Assembly (NCBI GenBank): GCA_003118195.1
Contig: BEXV01002083.1
Location: forward strand, 58,129-71,759
Reading direction: 5' to 3'
DNA length: 13,631 bases
Origin: Hemicentrotus pulcherrimus
Lineage: Eukaryota > Echinodermata > Echinoidea > Camarodonta > Strongylocentrotidae
Below are positions 11,291 to 13,631 of the stretch, in pieces. The translations under genes and the position numbers were made by a program. The notes under the pieces were generated by a model. That model was given only the letters and a program-made list of their open reading frames with translations. It was not told where the DNA came from and searched no databases. Positions within the stretch are counted from its first letter, which is position 1. Every line of letters starts with the position of its first letter.

Positions 11291-13186
11291 AAAATGCGAG
11301 AATTCTCAACTCTGACATGACAACGGGTGTTCCAGAATATGTAAGCGTGAAGAAAATGGTCTAGGAACGTGAGACGTAGCTGTACTTTACAAGTTTATTG
11401 CGAGCTTTCGGCTTGTGAGGCCTTCTTCAGGTTCTGAAGTACAAACACATACAAAAACAAATACATTGAGTGATTTCAAGTTGGGTGTTTAAGGCTGGTG
11501 TTAGTCTTTAATAAACACTAACACCAGCCTAAACACCGAAATGGAAATCAGCTGGTGTTAAGGCTTTGACCTCTGAATATAGTCAACTTCCGGTAGCTAG
11601 TGTTATCGATTTTGTAAAATTTTCGTCTGCTGAACCGACCTTTGTGGCTGGTGTTAATACTTTACGTACAAATGTCCTATTCACTAACACTAGCCCCTAG
11701 GGATTTAGCAAATGTTGATTTCCAGTTCGGTGTTAGTGTTGTACCGCACAACAGACAACGCACGAACAACGCCAATATATTGTCTGACGATCAAATAAAA
11801 ATATGTGAAACAGGTAATTCATATATTCTTTTGTGTAAAATGAGTTATTTTATAAGACCAGAGGAATACGTGTAAATTCATTCTGTACTTTTCATGATAT
11901 CTTTAGTTTTGAGGTACCAATTTAAAATCATCGTCGTGAAATCAAGTATGTGGTGACGTCACAGCTGGTGTTAAGCTATCGATTTTGATATCGGTATTGG
12001 GCTCTTAATTTCATCAGCAAATTTTTCGCTCGATTTAAGAGCTGTTGACTGCTCTTAACACTAACACTAACACTAACACCCAACTTGAAATCACTCATTG
12101 TATAAACAAATATACACGGCATACAAACTTAATAACACTCAATCATAGTCAAGCATCATGAACACAGCAAAAATAAGTACGAGAAATACTTTCGGAATAA
12201 ATAAACTTAGAAGTAAATAAATAAATAAATAATTATGCAAATTCAAAGTGTTTTACCTTGCTTGTGTGTTGGGCTGTCGGTGTGTTTATATATATTATAT
12301 ATACATGTATATTACTTGCAGCACATTGGTAACCTTCAACATACAGTGCTTACTGCCTTCAAAGATTCAATTTAAAGCCCCTCTAAAGTGTTAGGAGCCC
12401 CAAATTATGTGAAAGAGGATGTCATTTTAGACACATTACTGCACAGATTTCCCCAAAAAAATGTGTTTGAAGACAAATATTGATAAAAGAATACATAGTT
12501 TGGGTTTTCTGTTGTATGCAGAAAACCTAAATTTTGTATTCTTACATCAAAATTCGACTTTCTTTGAAAATCTTTGCAGAAGTACATGTATATCTGAAAT
12601 GACATCGTCTTTTACATCAGAATACAATTTAAGTGAAATTTTCCCATCAAATGTTTGGGGCTCCCAACACTTTTAAAACTCAACTGTACCGGCACCTACC
12701 TGTTTAGGCACCTACACCCTATAATCTAAAAAAAAAAAAGAAGGAAATATATGCCCAAATGTTCAATGTTGAAGTGCATTCGCGATATCTATCCAGGCCG
12801 GATCGAAATGATAATTTACCAAATATATTAATTAGTAGGCAGTTTCCCGGCAAAATTTGTATCATCGCCTATTAGTCAAAACAAATTCTTACACATGATT
12901 GATAATAAAAAGAGCTTCCATTTCATTTTTTTAGAGGGGGGCGTTTCCAAAACTGGTCTATACATTTTAGTTCCTCAAGAACTCCAGTGTACATTGTATT
13001 CAGTCAGTTAAATACATTTCTGTACTTACAGTAGGGATCTCTATCCAGCTTTGAGTTTCCATGGAGACTAAGTTCCAGGATGTACATGTGTCTGATATGT
13101 CTCAGGTCACTCCATGACAAGTTATTAAGACTCAGATTCAGAGTGCCGAGAGCCACAAACTTACTCAGCCCATCAAGATTGGTAAC
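59..13186 (-). CDS. Partial multi-exon gene: LRR protein with long helical region and C-terminal beta-rich module
   Basis: Thirteen exons are read on the minus strand: 13186-13030, 11189-11127, 10698-10637, 9882-9805, 9434-9307, 8961-8788, 8333-8228, 7051-6933, 6541-6361, 4997-4869, 4347-3972, 711-585 and 191-59. They sum to 1833 bases and 611 codons without a stop. All introns are GT-AG and all junction phases agree. Residues 1-73 are LRRs and an LRR cap; 123-399 are mostly amphipathic or hydrophobic helices; 400-489 are basic, Ser/Pro/Thr-rich and probably disordered; 490-565 look like a small beta-rich domain. No signal peptide or transmembrane start is visible, because the N-terminus lies beyond 13631; the C-terminus lies before position 1. 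LRRs of this kind bind proteins, and the helical part looks like a scaffold, so an intracellular adaptor is an inference only. I do not recognise the family. Confidence is high that this is a real gene and low on its function. Confidence 0.93.
284..368. repeat. Degenerate (TTA)n/(ATT)n microsatellite
   Basis: Near-continuous ATT units with scattered TCA/ATC variants lie within intron 192-584. A shorter ATT-rich stretch at 428-460 and the flanking text ('catccattattcta' versus 'catccatcattcaaa', and two 'tgttgcaaa' sites at 393 and 522) suggest a weak local duplication of the neighbourhood. Confidence 0.8.
585..711 (-). CDS. Exon L: rest of beta-rich module (residues 525-566)
   Basis: A 127-base exon with the acceptor TTTGTTACAG and the donor GTGAGG. 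It encodes APNGSVVSFSRNTDEHYAYM and then a Trp/Tyr-rich segment, MEWDSRYKYWKPRG. Aromatic residues and Gly/Asn turns suggest beta strands completing the module begun in exon K. It is separated from exon K by the longest intron in the window (3260 bases), yet the one-base/two-base phase match holds. Confidence 0.91.
925..981. repeat. Compound (CT)n-(CA)n microsatellite
   Basis: An almost pure CT run with one interruption, followed by about seven CA units. It lies in the long intron 712-3971 and is a likely length-polymorphic site. Confidence 0.95.
2129..2150. repeat. Solo GGGCCC-type element end
   Basis: The sequence 'agttttgtgaaatggggccc' closely matches the right end of the MITE at 7767-7923 ('agttttgtgcaacggggccc'). 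No matching left arm was found nearby, so this looks like a decayed or truncated relative. Confidence 0.55.
2808..2823. other. Perfect 16-bp palindrome CACGTACATGTACGTG
   Basis: A self-complementary 16-mer with a TACATGTA core and CACGT half-sites, in an intron. It may be chance within a TACATGTA-rich genome or a dimeric transcription-factor site; nothing else supports a function. Confidence 0.5.
3045..3110. repeat. A-rich low-complexity tract
   Basis: Several runs of 7-9 A separated by short AT-rich words. It is intronic, with no tail-plus-target-duplication structure that would prove a retroposon. Confidence 0.6.
3829..3849. repeat. Second solo GGGCCC-type element end
   Basis: 'aagtcctatgaaacgggccc' has the same layout as the MITE right end at 7902-7924 and the solo end at 2129-2150. 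No partner arm is seen upstream. Confidence 0.45.
3972..4347 (-). CDS. Exon K: disordered basic segment then beta-rich module (residues 400-524)
   Basis: The largest exon (376 bases), with the acceptor TTTGCTGCAG and the donor GTAAGA. Residues 400-489 are rich in Ser, Pro, Thr, Arg and Lys (for example KPYSRPTSKRPSLKLSHRP) and are likely disordered and open to phosphorylation. Residues 490-524 switch to PRLGDKVLLGPQSLAYIIAL and YDVALLHMEAIP, alternating hydrophobic strands that begin a compact domain continued in exon L. The DNA is more GC-rich than the introns around it, as expected for coding sequence. The upstream Met codons in the open frame lie in the intron and are not starts. Confidence 0.92.
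4348..4868 (-). other. Intron between exons J and K, no recognised content
   Basis: 521 bases of AT-rich intron. It holds one TACATGTA at 4581 and no supported exon, repeat or RNA. Confidence 0.7.
4869..4997 (-). CDS. Exon J: amphipathic helix and Ser/Lys segment (residues 357-399)
   Basis: A 129-base exon, exactly 43 codons and phase 0 at both ends, with the acceptor GATTTCAG and a weaker donor, GTAACA. It encodes GQGASHRIIEEVSEYLMDSI and then a Lys-rich stretch ending STSNFLLE. The helix fits the end of the helical region and the basic part leads into the disordered segment. Because it is symmetrical it could be a cassette exon. A longer plus-strand reading frame overlaps it antisense but shows no coding character. 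Confidence 0.86.
5299..5359. repeat. Inverted repeat with TGACGTCA in each arm
   Basis: The arms 5299-5319 and 5339-5359 are reverse complements at 19 of 21 positions, with a 19-base spacer that repeats 'ctataccat'. Each arm holds the 8-base palindrome TGACGTCA (5301-5308 and 5350-5357), the CRE consensus. The arms look like part of a decayed foldback transposon, so CREB-type binding is possible but unproven. Confidence 0.7.
5401..5460. repeat. GCGC-rich palindromic cluster
   Basis: It contains gcgcaatttgcgc (5410-5422) and facing copies 'aatgcgc'/'gcgcatt' within an AT-rich intron. It is probably another piece of the mobile-element relic that also includes the CRE repeat and the hairpin downstream. 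Confidence 0.5.
5665..5774. mobile_element. Foldback/MITE-like hairpin element (~110 bp)
   Basis: The inner arms 5692-5711 and 5729-5748 are perfect 20-bp reverse complements. Their 17-base loop itself contains ggggc-tat-gcccc (5714-5726). The outer ends, 'ctagtgaaattat' and 'ataatttcaactag', also pair with one indel. It is non-coding, as expected of a non-autonomous inverted-repeat element. Confidence 0.75.
6361..6541 (-). CDS. Exon I: helical repeats (residues 296-356)
   Basis: A 181-base exon with the acceptor CTTTGTCAG and the donor GTAAGT. It encodes YREYRSLLAAEVVQLLCIVP, then a Tyr/Leu segment and TMDGVVALMERILNTG. Repeated hydrophobic helices resemble armadillo- or HEAT-like packing, but I cannot assign a repeat family by eye. 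The exon ends at a codon boundary. The neighbouring non-coding bases 6270-6355 are T-rich. Confidence 0.92.
6933..7051 (-). CDS. Exon H: helical region with charged loop (residues 257-295)
   Basis: A 119-base exon with the acceptor GATTGGCAG and the donor GTGAGT. It encodes the helix DGGLYEKLYLCLYYTVADII and then a charged loop, KHHDVGSKKNEGPVDRTNP. It ends two bases into a codon that exon I completes as Ile. Helix plus polar loop matches a helical-repeat scaffold. The two Cys/Tyr-rich turns show no metal-binding pattern. Confidence 0.92.
7052..7611 (-). other. Unremarkable part of the intron between exons G and H
   Basis: AT-rich sequence with no supported exon, repeat or RNA gene. The rest of this intron (7612-8227) is occupied by the purine tracts, MITE and exon copy. 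Confidence 0.65.
7612..7757. repeat. Purine tract 1 (plus strand)
   Basis: About 145 bases that are overwhelmingly A/G on the plus strand (gggaaaggaagggggaaggg and similar), so pyrimidine-rich on the gene's sense strand. It ends just before the MITE and accounts for spurious Ser/Pro/Leu-rich minus-strand frames. Confidence 0.85.
7764..7926. mobile_element. 157-bp foldback MITE with CTG target duplication
   Basis: The element at 7767-7923 begins ggccccgttgcataaaactt and ends in the reverse complement of nearly the same sequence. The two ~64-base arms match at about 58 positions around a ~29-base centre. The 3-bp words CTG at 7764-7766 and 7924-7926 look like a target duplication. The arms also carry the short palindrome ttaccattgatggtaa. 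There is no coding capacity. The transposase family is unknown. Confidence 0.85.
7924..7967 (-). pseudogene. Degraded copy of the 3' end of exon G
   Basis: On the plus strand 'ctgatggtcatttctacc' and the following bases, to 'gcactgggtaaga', align with 8228-8268 (the 3' end of exon G) with substitutions and one 3-base insertion. Read on the minus strand it gives LPSAIKVLGRNDHQ, against LLSAVKVDRDDHQ in exon G. An in-frame TAA lies just upstream and there is no acceptor for a full exon. The MITE separates the copy from its former donor site, so it is very unlikely to be used. Confidence 0.75.
7994..8219. repeat. Purine tract 2 (plus strand)
   Basis: About 225 bases rich in GGAAG/AGAAAG words with few pyrimidines. 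It adjoins exon G as tract 1 adjoins the exon-G copy, so tract and exon end were probably duplicated together. Confidence 0.85.
8228..8333 (-). CDS. Exon G: acidic/leucine-rich helices (residues 221-256)
   Basis: A 106-base exon with the acceptor CTCCACAG and the donor GTAATG. It encodes DDFDSLDLLLMTEDHHCRVL, then LSLLLSAVKVDRDDHQ. The Leu-rich helix with acidic flanks continues the helical region. Its last ~44 bases have a degraded partner at 7924-7967 in the next intron, so the exon's 3' end was once duplicated. It ends on a codon boundary, as the next exon requires. Confidence 0.91.
8334..8787 (-). other. Intron between exons F and G, nothing recognised
   Basis: 454 AT-rich bases with one TACATGTA (8534-8541) and no other structure I can support. 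Confidence 0.65.
8788..8961 (-). CDS. Exon F: hydrophobic helices (residues 163-220)
   Basis: A 174-base exon ending at the donor GTGAGT. It encodes a stretch with LLVIRSADREKCNVLLILLV and further Leu/Ile-rich helices. The hydrophobic runs are broken by charges, which suits packed helical repeats better than membrane spans. The acceptor is a tandem CAGCAG: using the second AG removes one Ser (three bases) without changing the frame, so 8788-8958 is an alternative form. Confidence 0.91.
8962..9306 (-). other. Intron between exons E and F, nothing recognised
   Basis: 345 bases without repeats, RNA genes or coding signal that I can see. Confidence 0.65.
9307..9434 (-). CDS. Exon E: start of helical region (residues 121-162)
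   Basis: A 128-base exon with the acceptor TTTTACAG and the donor GTAATT. It encodes THFMMKFPTNGDLNVGADLR followed by a helix rich in Ala, Tyr, Leu and Glu. It ends two bases into a codon, matching exon F. The composition changes here from polar linker to folded, mostly helical sequence. No catalytic motif is seen. Confidence 0.9.
9435..9804 (-). other. Intron between exons D and E, nothing recognised
   Basis: 370 AT-rich bases with no supported feature. Confidence 0.65.
9805..9882 (-). CDS. Exon D: basic linker (residues 95-120)
   Basis: A 78-base, phase-0 exon with the acceptor GTTTTGCAG and the donor GTAAAC. It encodes a Lys/Gln-rich polar stretch beginning RHKLPKEQFVPTSQKKIQVH and ending GIYGQK. 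It has no recognisable motif and probably links the LRR domain to the helical region. A phase-0 exon of exactly 26 codons could be skipped without shifting the frame. Confidence 0.88.
9883..10636 (-). other. Intron between exons C and D, nothing recognised
   Basis: 754 bases. An open frame on the plus strand (10324-10512) has no protein resemblance and no splice context; one TACATGTA lies at 10296-10303. Confidence 0.65.
10637..10698 (-). CDS. Exon C: post-LRR linker (residues 74-94)
   Basis: A 62-base exon bounded by the acceptor TTATAG and the donor GTAAGA. It encodes SAERIQVEHFFQETSVSGHP, a charged helix directly after the LRR cap. A second AG lies six bases downstream (CTGCAG). Using it would create an in-frame TAG with the leftover T of exon B, so the upstream acceptor must be the productive one. 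Confidence 0.9.
10762..10850 (+). repeat. tRNA-like segment, possible tRNA-derived SINE
   Basis: 'ttggtcgtagagcagagg' (10779-10796) resembles a polymerase III A box, and the palindromic gggttctgaaccc (10817-10829) resembles a B box/T-arm about 35 bases further on. The A box departs from consensus and the T-arm loop is wrong for a working tRNA, so a tRNA-derived SINE or tRNA relic is likelier than a functional tRNA. Confidence 0.4.
11127..11189 (-). CDS. Exon B: LRR C-terminal cap (residues 53-73)
   Basis: A 63-base exon between the acceptor CTTTAG and the donor GTGAGT. Joined to exon A it reads YRLHVIDCLPNVWMLDGRLI. This is the classic closing cap of an LRR domain: Tyr-Arg, a hydrophobic helix, LPN, then LDG. 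The frame fits only with the one-base carry-over from exon A, which supports both splice sites. The LRR domain therefore ends here, and the following exons are a different region. Confidence 0.92.
11262..11289. repeat. (TA)n microsatellite
   Basis: Alternating TA with one interruption. It marks the left edge of the repeat cluster; a similar TA stretch at 12285-12312 marks the right edge. Confidence 0.9.
11468..12096. mobile_element. 629-bp nested element with perfect 22-bp terminal inverted repeats
   Basis: The ends 11468-11489 (gagtgatttcaagttgggtg...) and 12075-12096 are perfect reverse complements, flanked on both sides by ATT (possible 3-bp target duplication). Removing it leaves a continuous AT-rich repeat. 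The left end continues as a hairpin (11484-11505 with 11514-11537). The word ggtgtta occurs at 11497, 11554, 11650, 11729 and 11967, and its complement at 11519 and 12074. A 77-residue frame at 11642-11875 (plus) resembles no transposase I know, so it looks non-autonomous. Confidence 0.8.
11954..11961. promoter_or_regulatory. TGACGTCA (CRE-like palindrome) inside the nested element
   Basis: An exact CRE consensus, the third in the window. Its placement in a mobile element makes a role for the host gene speculative. Confidence 0.25.
12384..12674. mobile_element. 291-bp imperfect foldback element
   Basis: The ends 'aaagtgttaggagccccaaa' (12385-12404) and the reverse complement near 12654-12673 match with one mismatch. 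Further paired blocks include 'gatgtcatttt' with its mate and 'ggttttctg'/'cagaaaacc' at the centre (12503-12527). The left arm lacks about 35 bases present in the right. Plus- and minus-strand frames read out of the two arms share residues (for example MTSSFT), which is a by-product of the palindrome. Confidence 0.75.
13030..13186 (-). CDS. Exon A: leucine-rich repeats (residues 1-52)
   Basis: This is the most upstream exon in the window. It is bounded by the acceptor TGCTGCAG and the donor GTAAGT. It encodes LRR units, including LGTLNLSLNNL (residues 13-23) and LELSLHGNSKL (residues 36-46), with the LxxLxLxxNxL spacing of cytoplasmic LRR proteins. It begins on a codon boundary and ends after one base of the next codon. 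More LRRs are expected in exons beyond 13631. The segment fits an LRR solenoid used for protein binding. Confidence 0.93.
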
Positions 13187-13218
13187 CTGCAGCAGATACA
13201 ACAATTTTGAAATTACAT

Positions 13219-13285
13219 AATGATAATAATAATAATACACAATATTTATTAGGCGCTTAATACTGGTGTCTCTAAGCGCACCATA
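13219..13285. repeat. (TAA)n-tailed interspersed repeat with GCGCTTA hairpin
   Basis: A short ATAATAATA run (13219-13237) adjoins a segment with gcgctta (13253-13259) and its complement taagcgc (13273-13279). A microsatellite joined to a small hairpin-bearing unit is typical of a dispersed non-coding repeat. The class is uncertain. Confidence 0.5.
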
Positions 13286-13384
13286 TTCTGACTAAAAAAT
13301 TGTTTACCAAAACTTATACATCTGTTCTTTATTCAATAAATCATGCATATACAATAATAAAAATAAGAGTGAGATCAAAAATAT

Positions 13385-13590
13385 ATGAATGGATGAATGA
13401 ATGAATAACTGGGCCCATCTTTATAGAGTTACGATCGATCCACATCAATCCTACATTTAAGTCCTCCAATCAATCGCAAGTTTGCAGTCTCTTATCTCTT
13501 TTGTACATCAACTCTTTATAAGATAGGGCCTCGAATGAATAACTGAATGAAAATTGAATAAATGAATAAACGAATAACTGAATAAACATA
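13385..13590. repeat. Degenerate (GAAT)n array hosting a foldback insertion
   Basis: GAAT/GAATAAA units lie at 13388-13406 and resume at 13530-13590. The interruption is the GGGCCC-ended element between them. Confidence 0.75.
13410..13528. mobile_element. ~119-bp GGGCCC-ended foldback element
   Basis: The left end 'ggcccatctttatagagtt' and the right end 'aactctttataagatagggc' are imperfect reverse complements with one extra base. The 12-mer gaatgaataact occurs on both sides but belongs to the host GAAT array, so it is not clean proof of a target duplication. It resembles the MITE at 7767-7923 only at the GGGCCC tip. Confidence 0.6.
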
Positions 13591-13631
13591 ATTGATAGAT
13601 ATGCAAATATGCATCAACACAATACAATTTG

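Larger units (their letters stand above)
11290..12284. mobile_element. Older repeat interrupted by the nested element
   Basis: The outer parts are 11290-11467 and 12097-12284. The left part carries 'gcgagctttcggcttgtgag' and the palindrome cttcag-gtt-ctgaag (11425-11439), a motif style I associate with dispersed repeats of marine invertebrates. The right part is a plain AT-rich continuation with a (TAAA)n run near 12212-12232. It encodes nothing recognised. The class is unknown. Confidence 0.45.

Noticed and set aside
11642..11875. 77-residue frame inside the nested element as a transposase
   Set aside because: Too short, with no catalytic or DNA-binding motif visible.
12405..12676. Two opposing frames in the foldback taken as genes
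   Set aside because: They mirror each other because the DNA is an inverted repeat, and they lack splice sites or known domains.

Overview
The window is AT-rich animal nuclear DNA. It has no bacterial-style operons or ribosome-binding sites. It holds many short, widely spaced minus-strand exons with GT-AG introns, microsatellites and several decayed foldback DNA elements. Three things suggest a marine invertebrate, most likely an echinoderm such as a sea urchin: the GGGCCCCGTTGCA-type inverted-repeat elements, the 'gctttcggcttgtgaggcc' repeat and abundant TACATGTA. That assignment is an impression from repeat style, not a proven identification.

One gene accounts for all the coding sequence I can support. 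It runs on the minus strand from 13186 to 59 in 13 exons and is open at both ends. The exons total 1833 bases, exactly 611 codons. Every exon-exon junction keeps the frame, every intron begins GT and ends AG, and the spliced reading has no stop. Residues 1-73 are the last leucine-rich repeats plus an LRR C-terminal cap. Residues 75-122 are a polar linker. Residues 123-399 are a long alpha-helical region built from hydrophobic helices. Residues 400-489 are basic and rich in Ser, Pro and Thr. Residues 490-565 form a compact strand-rich module, and residues 566-611 are a Ser/Pro-rich tail. I do not recognise the family by name, so no symbol is given.

The introns hold the rest, in plus coordinates. 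192-584 has a (TTA)n array. 712-3971 has a (CT)n/(CA)n microsatellite, A-rich stretches and two solo copies of a GGGCCC repeat end. 4998-6360 has a CRE-containing inverted repeat and a perfect 20-bp hairpin. 7052-8227 has two purine tracts, a 157-bp foldback MITE and a broken copy of the neighbouring exon's 3' end. 9883-10636 has nothing notable. 10699-11126 has a tRNA-like, SINE-like segment. 11190-13029 has a 629-bp inverted-repeat element nested in an older repeat, then a 291-bp foldback. 13187-13631 has a TAA-tailed repeat and another GGGCCC-ended foldback.

The most interesting single event is in intron 7052-8227. A partial tandem copy of exon 8228-8333 carries a MITE inserted exactly at the copy's exon/donor boundary, with an apparent 3-bp target duplication.
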